A DNA stretch of 64,000 nucleotides from Atriophallophorus winterbourni (lineage: Eukaryota > Platyhelminthes > Trematoda > Plagiorchiida > Microphallidae). The translations under genes and the position numbers were made by a program. This document shows positions 41,214 to 53,222 of this stretch, one piece after another. The DNA lies in assembly GCA_013407085.1 (NCBI GenBank), contig JACCGJ010016348.1, forward strand, positions 43,821 to 107,820, read 5' to 3'. Each line of letters opens with the position of its first letter. Position 1 is the first letter of the stretch. The notes below the pieces were generated by a model. That model ran no database searches. It was not told the DNA's origin and saw only the letters and a list, made by a program, of their open reading frames with translations.

Positions 41214-44090
41214 CTACTTTGGGACATGTGATGATTTGGCCTGAAGCCGCGGGGGTGATGGGCGAAAACGACCCATGTAATGGCGCAAGCACGCCACGTA
41301 ATCGCCGTAGGCGATGGGTGATTGTTTGTGTGGGGCGACATACTCGCCAGGTAGAGCGATGGCGCGACCGTATGTCAATTCGGCTACGGTAGCCTGCAAA
41401 GGGGTTTTTAAGGTTGACCTCAAACCTAGGAGGACGATCGGTAGGACTTCGGTCCAGTCAATACCTCCATGCGCCATCAATGCCGCCTTGAGTTGCCTGT
41501 GCAACCTTTCGACCATCCCATTCGCCGCGGGGTGGTAAGCTGTAGTTCGGTGATGCTGGCAACCCAGAGTAGTTAGCAATTTACTGAAGGCACCATCGAA
41601 ATGGGAACCTCGGTCCGTAGTGACAATACCCGGACAACCGAACTGTGCCACCCAACGCTCGAAAAAGGCATGTGCAACTGTCTCGGAAGAGCAGTTATGA
41701 AGTGGGATGGCCTCAGGCCACCTGGTGAAACGGTCGATTATCGTGAGGATATATATGTGGCCACGTGAAGGGGGCAATGGGCCGACTAAGTCTACGTGTA
41801 TGTGTGAGAAGCGCTCATCCGGTTCTACAAAAGTTCCTAATGGACTCTTGGTGCGTCGATGGATTTTCGTGAGCTGGCATTCACGACACGCTTTTGCCCA
41901 ACTTCGAATATCCTTATTAGCTTTTGGCCAAATAAATCGAGCCGTTATCATTTTAACACTGGCACGAATGCCAGGGTGGGAGAGATTGTGTAATCCCTCA
42001 AAAACGCGCCGCCTGAATGCAGATGGAATCAGTGGTTGGGGTGTGGTTTGTGAAACGTCGCACAGGATATCGCCCGAGCCGTCAGGCAAGGGTAAAAGTC
42101 TAATGTCAAGGGAACTGGAGTCCCTGAGCTGTGCTGTTTCAGTGTCAGCAGCTTGCGCTGCGGCGATTTCACCGAGGTCGATGGAGGACGGCAACTCTAC
42201 TACATTTATTCGAGAGAGTGCATCCGCGACCGGGTTTCGGGCACCTGCGATATGCTGTATGTCAGTCGTGAATTGACTGACAAAATCCAGGTGCCGCGTC
42301 TCTCTGGGAGAATATCGCTCTGATGATTTGCTGAGCGAGTGGATGAGGGGCTTATGATCAGTAAACACTGCGAACTGTCTGCCCTCCAGGAAATGGCGAA
42401 AATGTTTGATTCCGAGGTAGATAGCCAAAAGTTCTCTACCAAACGTGCTATATCGGGTCTCTGCGGGATGGAGCCGCTTAGAGAAGAACGATATAGGGAA
42501 CCATGACCCATCAACGTATTGTTGAAGTACCGCCCCCACTGCTTCGGCAGATGCGTCCGTAAATAAGGACAGCGGGGCGTCGGGCCTATAGTGGCTAAGT
42601 GATTTGATGTTTGTTATGTGGGATTTTAACAAAGTGAAAGCCGATTTGGCTTCTTCCGTAAGTAGTAATATCTTCGCACTACCACGGAGCAAATCACTTA
42701 AGGGCTGGGAGATTCGTGCGCACTGTGGGATGAATCTGCGGTAAAAGTTTACCAGTCCCAGAAAACGCCGGAGCTCCTTAAACGTTGTTGGCTCTGGGAA
42801 GTTAAGGATGGCGTCAGTGTTTTCATCCAGTGGCCGAATACCCGACGCTGAAAGTTGATGACCCAGGAAATCGATCTGAGTCTGGCCGAAACTGCACTTA
42901 GACGCATTGATCGTTATCCCATGACTGGACAAACGATCAAAAAGTGCCGTTAGGTGGCGCATGTGGTCCTCTTTGAATACGCTAGCAATCAGTACATCGT
43001 CGAGATATACGTAAGCGCAATCCAGACCTCTGCAAACCTGGTCCATGAATCGCTGGAAGGTTTGAGCGGCATTACATAAACCAAACGGCATACGGACAAA
43101 TTCGTAAAGTCCGAACGGTGTGGTAACTGCCGTCTTTGGAATGTCCGCTTCCGCGACCGGTATTTGGTTATACGCTCGAACCAGGTCTACCTTGCTAAAA
43201 ATGGTACACCCATGAATATTGGCAGCCAGGTCTTGAATATGCGGGATCGAGTACCTATCGAGTACCGTCGCTTTATTCAACCTGCGGTAATCACCACACG
43301 GGCGCCAATCGCTTGGGTTTTTCTTGGGTGTCATGTGCAGATGAGATGACCAAGGGCTACTGGAAGGTCGTATGATGCCCAATGCCAGCATGTGCTGGAA
43401 CTCTTTGCGCGCTATCCGCAACATTTCTGGCGTTAATCGCCTCGGCCTTCCGTAAACCGGGGGCCCACTAGTGGTAATATGGTGTTCCACTAGAATGGAG
43501 ACTGCAGGTAGTACAGTCGGTGATACGCGGAATAAGTTAGGATGGTTCGCAAGCAGCGGGGCATGTGATGGTTCGATGTCGCCGTAGCTAAATCCCGGAG
43601 ATATCCTTGCGTCTCTGCTCGAGGTACCAAGAACTTTAAGACGGGTAGTTCCATTTATCAGTTGCGAGCGTCTAGAATCCACAAAGAGATCGAATGCGTG
43701 CAAGAAGTCAACGCCTAGTATGGCAAACGGGACCGCGTCGATCGTGAAAATCCAGCGAAATTCACGACGCAAACCTAAATCGAGAGTCAAAGAGCGTTGG
43801 CCGTTGGTTGTTATTATGGATCCGTTTGCTGCCCTTAATTGCTGGCTTAATGGGCTGGACGTTGTGTGCGCATCTACCGGGAGCACACTTACCTCTGCAC
43901 CGGTGTCTACCAGAAAATGTATGCCGGTAGGCTTATCAGTTATATAGAATAGACGACTCGAACGTTTAGGGCCGATGGCGGTAGTCGTCGTTACTTGTCG
44001 GCCCGAAAGTTTCCCGCTCGCGAGGTGTGATATGCGCAAGGCTATATGCAACTTCGCGCTTTCTCGCCATACTTTCAGTGAACCCAGCAT
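41214..44090 (-). CDS. pol: Gypsy Pol polyprotein: protease, RT, RNase H, integrase (958 codons, ends at premature TAG)
   Basis: One open frame. Protease [11 protein letters not shown] at residues 61-71; RT with [12 protein letters not shown] and the active site YLDD at 362-365; RNase H with TDAS at 511-514 and FTDHKP; integrase zinc site His701, His705, Cys735, Cys738; DDE residues Asp767, Asp826 and Glu861. The frame stops at TAG 41216-41214 just before the integrase C-terminal domain. The frame relation to Gag is -1. All enzyme centres look intact, making this the best-preserved mobile ORF in the window. It acts in virus-like particles to copy and insert the element. Confidence 0.92.
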   Translation of the reverse strand: MLGSLKVWRESAKLHIALRISHLASGKLSGRQVTTTTAIGPKRSSRLFYITDKPTGIHFLVDTGAEVSVLPVDAHTTSSPLSQQLRAANGSIITTNGQRSLTLDLGLRREFRWIFTIDAVPFAILGVDFLHAFDLFVDSRRSQLINGTTRLKVLGTSSRDARISPGFSYGDIEPSHAPLLANHPNLFRVSPTVLPAVSILVEHHITTSGPPVYGRPRRLTPEMLRIARKEFQHMLALGIIRPSSSPWSSHLHMTPKKNPSDWRPCGDYRRLNKATVLDRYSIPHIQDLAANIHGCTIFSKVDLVRAYNQIPVAEADIPKTAVTTPFGLYEFVRMPFGLCNAAQTFQRFMDQVCRGLDCAYVYLDDVLIASVFKEDHMRHLTALFDRLSSHGITINASKCSFGQTQIDFLGHQLSASGIRPLDENTDAILNFPEPTTFKELRRFLGLVNFYRRFIPQCARISQPLSDLLRGSAKILLLTEEAKSAFTLLKSHITNIKSLSHYRPDAPLSLFTDASAEAVGAVLQQYVDGSWFPISFFSKRLHPAETRYSTFGRELLAIYLGIKHFRHFLEGRQFAVFTDHKPLIHSLSKSSERYSPRETRHLDFVSQFTTDIQHIAGARNPVADALSRINVVELPSSIDLGEIAAAQAADTETAQLRDSSSLDIRLLPLPDGSGDILCDVSQTTPQPLIPSAFRRRVFEGLHNLSHPGIRASVKMITARFIWPKANKDIRSWAKACRECQLTKIHRRTKSPLGTFVEPDERFSHIHVDLVGPLPPSRGHIYILTIIDRFTRWPEAIPLHNCSSETVAHAFFERWVAQFGCPGIVTTDRGSHFDGAFSKLLTTLGCQHHRTTAYHPAANGMVERLHRQLKAALMAHGGIDWTEVLPIVLLGLRSTLKTPLQATVAELTYGRAIALPGEYVAPHKQSPIAYGDYVACLRHYMGRFRPSPPRLQAKSSHVPK

Positions 44091-44099
44091 ATTGGTGAT

Positions 44100-44457
44100 T
44101 TATTACGGCTTTTCGAGCGCCGGTGGGTTGGGGTGCGTGACTGTGGCCTGCGGCTGAGTGTGAGGTTTCGAACCTCCCGGCGCAATTCTGTAACCTCAGC
44201 CATAATGTCTGTAGCTTTGTTATCATTGGTTCTACTTCGTGTGTGTGTTTGTCCTGCGTCGCGAACCAGCAATAATATGTCGGTAGGCAGTTTTTGTGTC
44301 AAATAAGAGAACATCGCTGCGTCATCTACGATATTCTTAGCGCTTAGCTCCGTTTTAAAAAAGTAGAACCAATACTCGGGGTCCTGTAGAATGAAACTGG
44401 GAACTGTGATGGCCGTAGAGGCCAATAATATGCGCTTAGATTCACTCATGATGAACC
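44100..44457 (-). pseudogene. gag: Gag of the CsRn1-like element, short
   Basis: Begins MSESKRILLASTAITVPSFI, with DPEYWFYFFKTEL typical of this Gag clade. It ends in a Cys/His box starting CWVH, where TGA and then TAG interrupt the conserved spacing leading to the next two Cys (a CHCC-type box, reported for CsRn1). Gag forms the particle shell. Confidence 0.72.
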
Positions 44458-44600
44458 GTCCAAGTGACAAAAAACTGATTGAAATAGCAGGTGCGAAATA
44501 AATAACGAAACACACAGAAATACGTACCCAAAAAATAAGTGCCGGAAAAATAATAATCGGAAAAACGCTTGACATACCGGGAAGATACACGGAGGATGAG

Positions 44601-44618
44601 TGTACGGAGGGCTCACCA
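44601..44618 (-). promoter_or_regulatory. Candidate primer-binding site
   Basis: TGGTGAGCCC(T)CCGT starts 3 nt inside the 5' LTR and resembles the complement of a tRNA-Trp 3' end. Confidence 0.5.
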
Positions 44619-44621
44619 ATT

Positions 44622-44801
44622 TGTAGTAGACCAAATTACTACAATAATGTTCCCAAGAATGTTGGAGAAAAGGCACAGGAGAGGAAAGGTTTATCGCGGT
44701 AGCCAAACGTGTACAGAGCGTTCACGATGCACGCACGAACAAACGGAAGTTATATATTGTCAAGGTCAATGTTTTGATAAGGGAACACAAGCAGTGTTAC
44801 A
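44622..44801 (-). repeat. 5' LTR of the CsRn1-like element
   Basis: 180 bp, one base shorter than its partner, with about 13 differences by eye. Confidence 0.88.
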
Positions 44802-44805
44802 TCAT

Positions 44806-45500
44806 TGATACGACTGAATCGTAAACCTACATTTTCAAATCTGGACCGGCCAAGATTGCTCAAAATCACGGTCCACTCTGAAAGGGATCTAGAAAACATC
44901 TTACTATCCGCTTTTCTCCTGCGTAGGGAGCGTTCAGAGACGATTGCAAGGATCTTTGCTGATGTGCGCTGGTGGTAAAAAGTCCGAAAGTAGCAGAAAC
45001 AAGACCAAACGAAAGAGAGGGATGATCGAAGTCTAATCCTTTTTGGAGTTCAAGAAGCTGATGAAGCAACTGATAACGCAGTGCAGCGCAAACCCGATCA
45101 GCTACAATAGAGATTCCGAGGTGATATAATTGACTTGCATGATGTAGCTGTGATTGACACGTTCTGCATTCCCAAATCTACGAATTATAAGGGCATGGGT
45201 TCTTAGCCCCGTAAAATAACGTTATTGCGGAAAGATATGTTAAACACGGTCAAAACTCGTAGGAAAAATGGTCGCAGAGTAATGCCACGAGAAATAAGAC
45301 TAGATGCATCGAAACACCATATTGGAAAGTTAGATGCATCACAAAGGTCAATGGAAACACTACCAAATCAATCAAAAGTTGAAGTATCAGAAAAAATTTC
45401 AGCCGATACTATGGATCAAAGTATTTCAACAGTACAACCCCAAAACGATCAATCATTCTTGCAAGCAAAAATCCTTCAGATGCCGACTCTCGAGGAGTAG
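44806..45500 (+). pseudogene. CR1 ORF1, 3' portion
   Basis: Resumes right after the TCAT duplication: SGPARLLKITVHSERDLENI, RERSETIARIFADVRWW, then AVIDTFCIPKSTNYKG, a block found again (- strand) at 60010 and 55430. Ends at 45500. Confidence 0.68.
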
Positions 45501-45598
45501 GCCTAACAGATATTCTGCACTTTGCTAGCCTTCTTCCCCACACCCCATCCTTGTTGAGAAGAAAAACTATGAAATGCATCTACACCAACACACAATGT

Positions 45599-46454
45599 TG
45601 TTGTTGGCCTCCGTCATTCGATCTCGACCATGGATGTACATCACAATCGAATAAATTTTCATGTCTTACAGCTTTTTGAATGAGTAAACAGTCCGATTCG
45701 GGAGGAACAAACTCTAATGCATCGCTTGCAACGATGTTCAGTTACACCCCGGGGGTGTGATTTGCGTTCAGCAGCCAAGAGCTGTATCTGCTCCTTCTTA
45801 GCTTGCGGACGACTTTTCACACAATGTCTCCAAAGTGAGCGGTCAATTGCAAGTTCTTCTTAACTCGCGGGGTCAATGCCGAAAGCTTTCATATCTCTTT
45901 TGCAAACGTCTTTGTACCGCAAGTGCGGTCTGCCCAATGGTCGACTTCCTAATTGCAACTCACCATAAAGTGGATATTTCGGAATACGACCATTTTCCAT
46001 TCTATAGACATGACCAAGCCACCGCAGGCGGCGCTGACGATATATGGTGAACATGCTCTGTAGACCAGCTTTTGAAAGCACTTCTGCGTTAGTCCCTTTG
46101 TCCATCCACGATATGTTCAAGATACGACGGATGCTTCGTAGATGGAAAGCATTTAGCTTCCGTTCGTATCTTGTGTGGGTGGTCAAGGCTTTACTGCCGT
46201 ACAGTAGAGCATTTAGTACGCACGTATATACCATCATTTCTGTCTTTACAGTCAGCGTGCGGTCACCAAAAACACGAGAGTTCAATTGGAAAAAAATGAA
46301 AGCTGCTATATCAATCCGCTTGTCAATCTCCGTGTCTAGCAAGAGGTTATCCGCAATGGTTGAACCAATGTTGAACCAAAATATGTGAAATGATGTACTC
46401 GTTCAAGCTGACAGTTTCAACAGTTATGATTGGAGGCGATACAGTCCCTTGACC
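45599..46454 (-). pseudogene. RTE-like LINE, 5'-truncated insertion with 11-bp duplication
   Basis: ACACACAATGT at 45588-45598 and 46455-46465 brackets the insert. On the - strand it reads TCVLNALLYGSKALTTHTRY, RRLRWLGHVYRMENGRIP, RPHLRYKDVCKRDMKA and the same GGCC(AAC)n tail as the full element at 21863. One 160-codon frame is open. Confidence 0.85.
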
Positions 46455-46469
46455 ACACACAATGTATCG

Positions 46470-47163
46470 GAAACAAAATTGGTGAACTGCGTACAGTTTT
46501 TCTGATATCTTCACCAGACATCATCCCCGTAATAGAAACGCGCCTACAAACTCACCAAACAAACAATGAACTAGAATTACCAGGAATGTCACTTATTCGT
46601 CATGACCGTGAAACCAGAGGAGGAAGAGTAGCTTTGTATTATAGCCAAAACCTTCTGTACCGTGAGATTACAGATCCAGACATCGTGTTAGGGATACGCT
46701 CTAGTGCTGAGTCCGATTAGATAACGGCGAAGAATGTGTTTTGGGTGTGGTATATCGCCCACCATCTGCACATGAAACTTACAATCTGACCCTAATTGAC
46801 AAAATTCGCTTGGTTACTTCCAGATTCACTTTTGAGTTTTTAATTATGGTTGACTTCAATTTACAGGATCTACAAAGCAGTACCATTTACCCAGAAAACT
46901 TCCTCAAACGCGCGTTCGGTGAGTTGTTAGACGATATTCCTCTGTATAACCACATTACAAGTAATACCCAATACCGCGGAACCCATTTTTCATCAATGGG
47001 GGATCTCGTTCTGAGAAGCAATGAATACGAAATTAATAACGTTGCTTACGAAAGTCCACTGCGACTATATGATCACGTCGTCATCCAATTTGACTATCTC
47101 TTTGAAGCTGTGAGAACAAACGATGCCCGTAAAACAGTTAGGCGGATCAACACTATGGCGTAG
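46470..47163 (+). pseudogene. CR1 endonuclease domain, broken
   Basis: IPVIETRLQTHQTNNE, SLIRHDRETRGGRVALYYSQ, VVYRPPSAHETYNL, MVDFNLQDLQ (usually GDFNLP) and YDHVVIQFDY are the AP-endonuclease blocks in order. A frame change lies near 46720. Confidence 0.8.
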
Positions 47164-47452
47164 AGTGATGCTCTGAGAAACACGGTTAACTGCCAACAGG
47201 AAACCAGCAACGTACATGCGTTTTGGATATGGCTTATATCTAATCTCAAAATTTCAATTGGAGTGAGCTCCGAATTAGTCCTCAGGAGCTCAAGAAAAAA
47301 ACCTTTGATTTAAACTAAGAAGCAGAACTCTTAAGTGGTTAACGATACGAAACATTGCTTGGCGACACCATCGGCAAAACTCATCATCCGAGACCTGGGA
47401 AACATTCCGTTTACTGCGGAACAAAGTAAACAAATTTGTCATCCAAGACAAG

Positions 47453-48480
47453 TTGTGCTTCCAAGAAGTGATATCAAGCATGATGGAGCGAAACCCCAAA
47501 ATACTATATCGTATGGTTAACGATCAAGCTAAGGTGAAACCTGGAGTAGCGTCCGTGAACACATCAGCTGGACCAACAACAACTGCAGCAGAAACTGCTG
47601 ATGCTTTAGCCACGTTTTATTCATCGGTATTCAACCCGATACAACATGCAACAAACAGCCCAAATCCAACACTTTCAAACACGGTTGCCCTAAGTGAAAT
47701 AAGTGTCACTGAGAAACGCGTCCTCCAAGGTTTATTTAATCTTAAAACCGGTAAGTCTCCTGGCGTCGACGGAATAACCCCGACAATATTGAAGCAATTT
47801 GCGATTTTGCTATACAAACCACTCACTTATTTGTTCGAGCAAACACTGGCAAGCGGAGTGATTCCTACAGATTGGAAACGAGGAATAATTTCTCCAATTT
47901 ACAAAGGTGGAAATCGCTCCGATGTTTCCGATTACCGACCCGTTACTCTGTTACCAGTGATTTCAAAATTACTTGAGCGACTCATTGTTGACGATCTAAT
48001 GAAACACTTCGAGAATAATCAGTTGCTTTCGAGGAACCAGCATGGATTCAGAAGAAATTATTCCTGTTTGTCTAATTTACTGGTAACGCTAGATGATTGG
48101 ACAAAATCGGTAGATAAAGGACAAGCAATACACGCGTGCTACTTAGATATTTCAAAAGCATTCGATCGTGTTGACCATTCCCTACTACTGCGAAGCTTGA
48201 AAGGCTTGGTATCACTGGAAAGTTGCTGAATTGGCTAAATGACTACCTAACAAATCGCACTAACCAGGTACGTGTTGATGGTGCATTATCCAAACCAATT
48301 GCAGCAACTAGCGGAGTTCCCAAGGCTCAGTCCTTGGTCCGATCCTCTTTCTGGTTTATGTCAATGAAATACCGGAAATTGTTCGATGTAACATTTCGTT
48401 ATTTGCGGACGACATAAAGATTTGGCGCAGCATTCGTAGTCCAGAAGACTGTCTGCTATTACAAAAGGATCTTGATACGC
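47453..48480 (+). pseudogene. CR1 reverse transcriptase, broken
   Basis: KTGKSPGVDGITPTILKQFA, WKRGIISPIYKGGNRSDVSD, HGFRRNYSCLSNLLVTLDDW and CYLDISKAFDRVDHSLLLRS (motif A) are open to 48229. A frameshift follows, then LNWLNDYLTNRTNQVRVDGA, and the active-site FADD region near 48395-48410 is shifted again. Confidence 0.85.
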
Positions 48481-48494
48481 TTCACAGCTGATCG

Positions 48495-49156
48495 TTGAAG
48501 AACAAACGCGTCTTAAATCTACTCAAACGGGCATTTGGGAAATTTTTGCCTAAGATATTCCCAAGGATCATGAATACATACTTGAGACCAGTCATGGAAT
48601 ACGGTGTACAGTCTTGGTCTCTGTGGCTCAAAAAGGATATTGAACTTAGTCAGCGAATCTATCACCGCTCAACAAAACTAGTTCTGAGCATGCGAAACAA
48701 ACCTTATAAAGAGAGGATAGTTCAACCTAATCTGTTCGACTTTCCCTATCGACGAATCAGAGGAGATCTCATATCACTTTACAAAAAATTCCATACCCCG
48801 GACCATCTCTTACAGTATTTATTCAAGCGAAGGGATACAAGAAATTATCGGACCCGTGATCATATTCTGGTCGTACCCCATTCCCACCTGAACTGTAGAA
48901 TGTATTTTTAGTCTGTCCGTGTCTGTTTTACTTGGAACAGTTTACCTTCAACCGTTGCTCACGCCACTATCTTGCATGACTTTAAAACGAAATAAGACGA
49001 ATTTTTATTGCATTATTCGTTTCCAGAACACTTATATACTGTTTGATCTATGTTCTTATGTTGTTTATACACTAAAATTTCAATTTTTACCATCCTATGG
49101 TTGTTGTTAAGCTTGTTGCTTTTTAGACCAATGAAAACCTTGAATTACCTTGAATG
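48495..49156 (+). pseudogene. CR1 ORF2 C-terminal part and 3' UTR
   Basis: NTYLRPVMEYGVQSWSLWLK, IRGDLISLYKKFHTPDHLLQ and HILVVPHSHLNC, then a shifted WNSLPS block, and a 3' UTR ending in the CCTTGAAT terminal repeat. About 60 codons are missing between 48485 and 48500. Confidence 0.8.
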
Positions 49157-50646
49157 GTCAGTAACAATGGTGAATAGATGACCATCCAGGAATTTGTGTA
49201 AACGTTGAAAGGCCCATTACACTGCTAAAACTTCATGGTGTGTTTGAGCATAACCCTTTTAGGCAGTAGTTAACCTGCGAAAAAAGCAAATTATTGGATG
49301 TCCATTTTCCTCGTGAACAGCACCTATATCGTCAGGGGATGCATCAGTAATTACAAAAGAATGAATTCTGGGATTAATAAACGAACAAACACTGTTTTCG
49401 GATTAGCAGCAACATTTTTCAGGAGTGAATCTACGAAACAGTTCAAATAAACGTTCATCAAGGAGGGATCACGTTGACGCATGCATAATGACATCATCCT
49501 GATATAATTCGACTCCAACCATATCGCAAGTAATATCATTCATGAATTGTTGAAATATAGCAGGACAATTGAGCAAACCAAAAGGTAAAAATGTGTACAG
49601 AAATAAACCAAATGGTGTGTTGATGGTAGTTAACATTGAAGACTGATCGGTCAACGCTACTTGTAGGTAAGCATCTTTTAGATCGATCTTCGAGAAGCAT
49701 TTGGATCCCGTCAATTTATTCAAATATCTTGGGCTTCAACTGTCGTGCATGTTTGCTTCAACAATCTAGTATTTAATTTAGGACGATAATAACCGCAAAT
49801 CCTTGGGCTGTTCCCATCAGACTTCAACGGTGTGACAATAGGTATGCTCCAAGCAGATGACTCAAACTTTTCAATGATATCTTTAGAACACAGATCTTTC
49901 AGAGCTTTTTCAATAGGTTCGCTGAGTCTACATGGAATAAGACGTCGTTTAAGAAATACAGAATTTCCTCCTACTTCAAGAGAAATTGAAGGAATTCGCC
50001 TTCCATCTGTTGCTTGGTAACATTTCATAATGATATCTTTCGACTGTGATGTATCTCCAGACCATGTCAAAAGAGATAGACTAACTTTCAAAGCTTGCAT
50101 TGCTTTTAAACCAAGAATTGATGTACCAGTTTTAATAACAATAAATTGACAGGCAGCGGTATTATTTTCATCTCAGATGGAAATCAAACACGATCCAACA
50201 ACAGGAATAGAGCTTCCCGTAATGCCTTTTATTGTGAGGCTATAAGGTTGAAATTTCGCATGAGGAGCAAACTGCTTTAAATCTCTCTGCGTAATAAGCG
50301 ACTCAACGCCTAAGTATCTAGAATAAAATCTAACGATGCGTCCGTTCACTTGCTTCAAAGTGCACAGGTTTCATATGTTGCCATAAATCTCCTTCCGAGT
50401 TTCGTATGGGACTGAATTGTAGGATCCGGATAAGCCAAATCTGTGATTAACGTATACGCATATTTTCCGATTGAATTCAGAAAATGAACAGTCTTTTATC
50501 ATTTTAAGCTTTGAAGCGTGTTAACACCAAATTTCGAATCTTTCAAAATAATCTTGAACTTCCCGTGCATTTGCATTTATATCAAGAGGTTCGAAACTTG
50601 AATTTGTCATGGAAAATTGCTGCTCGTGACACCAATTGTAGTATTT
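49157..50646 (-). mobile_element. Gypsy LTR element, third copy, truncated and frame-broken
   Basis: On the - strand: primer-binding-like TGGTGTCACGAGCA (about 50638-50625) after TACTACAAT, a Gag start (MTNSSFEPLDINANAREVQD), protease region (SLITQRDLKQFAPHAK), RT N-terminal (50100-49720), RT palm (49723-49469), and RNase H to FLDGHLFTIVTD at 49160. The copy stops where the CR1 3' end begins. Confidence 0.8.
49469..50100 (-). pseudogene. Gypsy reverse transcriptase, broken
   Basis: SSAWSIPIVTPLKSDGNSPR, CFSKIDLKDAYLQV with the first catalytic Asp, TPFGLFLYTFLPFGL and LYQDDVIMHAS (YxDD box as YQDD). A stop near 49722 splits it. Confidence 0.82.
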
Positions 50647-51017
50647 AAATAATCGAATTATGTCCTATCTGTACCAAACCCAGAAATAGAAATCATAATA
50701 AGCAACTGGTCACGAAGTATATTTGAATATTGCGCAATTAATTAATGGCGTATTATAAAATTTACATGAATAAGTAATCATTGGTGGTCCATAGCACAAT
50801 TGTCACGATTCAATGCACGGCGTTGCACTCGATCCAGCTCATTTCATTCTCCCGCAGTTAGTGGGTAGGCAGCTGGAAATCCTTGATCAAATCAGCTGTT
50901 ATAACAAGAAAATATCTGCGAATTGCATACAGAAGGCGGTTTGTATTGCTAATCTTCTCCACAGAATCAGCTTTTGTTATCAATTAGTCGGACACTATAA
51001 CCATGAGGTCTTTTTCG
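50647..51017. other. Possible LTR of the third Gypsy copy
   Basis: Lies upstream of the primer-binding-like site. The second LTR is absent, so this cannot be verified. Confidence 0.3.
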
Positions 51018-51360
51018 TCAGCTGCTAGTCGAATGGTAATGCTTTTGATGTAATATGATCGATGCGATTTGCCAAATTGCAGGTGAACAAAAGCACATTT
51101 TGATGGGTAATCGGGAGCAACCACTTCTTAGACCAGGCCACAATTTTTTAAAGTCTTCCGGCATGTACACACATTGCTCCAACGTAGATCTTGCATCCCA
51201 CAATTTAAGATCATTCTCAAATAACAAACCTCTCGATTGGATTACGGTTGGTAAATCATTAAAAAACGCTGTGAACAGAAAGGGACCGAGAACGGACAGT
51301 TGTGAAACACGGGAGGTCGCTTCTTTACGCTCAGAAAATGCGTTGTTCACCCAAATTTAA
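51018..51360 (-). pseudogene. CR1-like RT fragment
   Basis: SQLSVLGPFLFTAFFNDLPT, then GLLFENDLKLWD (the FADD box decayed to FEND). About 110 codons, isolated. Confidence 0.62.
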
Positions 51361-51849
51361 ATTGTCCACTCAAGCATAAAATCTGCAAAGAAAGATTAAA
51401 AAGGGGGCTGCTTGAATACGCTACGTGATCCCAATTGCTTCCATTATTCACCTATTTTTTCACGCTACTTACACGAACCAAAACTGATATATCTGTGATA
51501 ATATCTAAAAATTGATATCTTTCTACACGATGCTTCCTGATATATCTATCCCACACCGTATTAAAATTCGTAAAAATCCTCAAACAAGAAATTGCACTTT
51601 GGGGTTAGATAGCAACACGTTGAGAAAACTAGAATCTGAATTATTAGATCTACGTAACTAAATAACAACTTCTCACACTTTCTTTGATTCTCGTAAACCG
51701 TTATGAAGCAAAATTCTGTTATTCATAATGTTATCCTGATACGAGATAATAAATTTGTTAAATCTCTTTGCACTGAAATTAGCTAGAGAGACTCCTGTTT
51801 TAATAAAATCATCTTATTTATTGTAGCTGATAATTATCCTTTAAATGAC
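51361..51849. other. Unassigned AT-rich sequence
   Basis: No gene, RNA or repeat recognised. Confidence 0.5.
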
Positions 51850-52461
51850 TTGAAAAGATGTATTCTCACTTCAATTTAATTCAAATTCAATTCAATTTGA
51901 TGGTCTATACAGCATAAAGCTTTGAAAATACCAAAGAATGATATGGGAATTATGAATAACATAAGTAGTAAAAACAGCATTAGTTTGCTTAATGATAAGT
52001 TCAGGAATAAGGTAAAAATCCATAGGGCAAAAACTGTTTTTGATTGGTTGGATGGCAGATGTAAATCCATGGGGTCAAGATTTATAGTTTACTTCGATGC
52101 ATGGCCTCAAAGTTCAATACTTTTATGGTGCAGAATATATAGTTTCAATGTTTGGATTGGTAGGCATGAAGTTGTTGAAATTCGATTTGAATATATCCAG
52201 GTTGGGTGAATGTGCAGCATTAGAGGGCAGAGAGTTCCAGGTAAACCTTACACGTACAGAATAAAAAATACCCTCGACAGTTCAGTCTCGAGTCGGGAAT
52301 AAGTACTGTGTAGTCATGACTCCGGCTGGTTCGATGATGAATTCGGGTATGCAATATATTGAACATAAGAATCAAATCACCTCCAAGACGGCGATAGCGA
52401 GAGTCGAAGAGATTGAGACTTGTAATACGATATTCATATTGTTTGTACTATAAACCACGTA

Positions 52462-52782
52462 CTAGTTTGGTAGTTCGATTATATATTCTCTGCAAGAGGC
52501 TGATGTCCTTCTGTAGCCAGTGTGACGAAGGCTGAACCACGAACTCCATGGTTGGCCTAAAGCAGAATTAATTATTCCATGAACAGTTTGCTTCGTGAAA
52601 CTCCTGAACATGCGTTTTAACACAAGCAGTACTCTTGACGTCTTTTCATAGTCAGCTGTGGCGTTATGTGACGGTTTCGAAGTGCTGCTCACCCACACAC
52701 CCAAGTCCTTCTTCTTGTCAGTGCTTTCAAGAATATAGCAACCAAGAGTGTGAGAGAACTTGAAATGTATTCCAACAGTCAA
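52462..52782 (-). pseudogene. CR1 RT C-terminal blocks
   Basis: ESTDKKKDLGVWVSSTSKPS, KTSRVLLVLKRMFRSFTKQT and a shifted WLQKDISL block. Continues to 52230. Confidence 0.72.
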
Positions 52783-53222
52783 TACCTTGCATTTTTTGAC
52801 ATTGAAAGGGAGTTCATTTCTAACTGACCAGTCCTGTAAGACATCGAGTTCCAGCTGAAGCTGTTTGCAATCCTAAGTTGTGCTTACTTATGTCCAAAGC
52901 TTGATGTCACTCGCAAATAACAAAATTTTGCAGAGAACAAGTTTAGGTAAGTCGTTTACATAGATCAAGAAAAGAGTTGGTCCAAGCACTGATCCCTGCG
53001 TACTCCACTCGTTACTGCAATGGGTCGTGACAAAGCAGGATCAACCCTTACTCGAATGACACGGTCGCAAAATAATCCTCCAACCAGGCTAGTAACGATC
53101 CTTTCATGTCACATTGCTCTATTTTCTGTAGTAACAGACTGTGGTTAACACGATCGAATGCTTTATTCATATCAAGATAAAACGCGTGTATGGTGAGACC
53201 ATTGTCTACAGATTGTGTCCAG

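Larger units (their letters stand above)
40021..44801 (-). mobile_element. CsRn1-like Gypsy (Ty3) LTR retrotransposon, almost full length
   Basis: 181- and 180-bp LTRs (40021-40201, 44622-44801; about 93% identical by eye) flanked by TCAT. On the - strand: primer-binding-like TGGTGAGCCCTCCGT (two mismatches from a tRNA-Trp 3' end, the primer reported for CsRn1), a short Gag, then a Pol of protease, RT, RNase H and integrase, a GPY/F-type end and a polypurine tract GGAGGGGGG beside the 3' LTR. Gag is shorter than in related elements. Damage is limited: Gag stops, a Gag-Pol frame change and one TAG near the Pol end. Confidence 0.9.
39100..49156 (+). mobile_element. Long CR1-like LINE split by a Gypsy element and an RTE fragment
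   Basis: ORF1 (39180-40020 and 44806-45500), ORF2 endonuclease (46470-47165), RT (47450-48480) and C-terminal part (48495-49000) appear in the right order on the + strand. They are interrupted only by a Gypsy element with a TCAT duplication (40017-40020, 44802-44805) and a - strand RTE piece with an 11-bp duplication. The 3' end is the CCTTGAATTACCTTGAATGG terminal repeat at about 49137-49156. All frames are broken. Confidence 0.8.
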
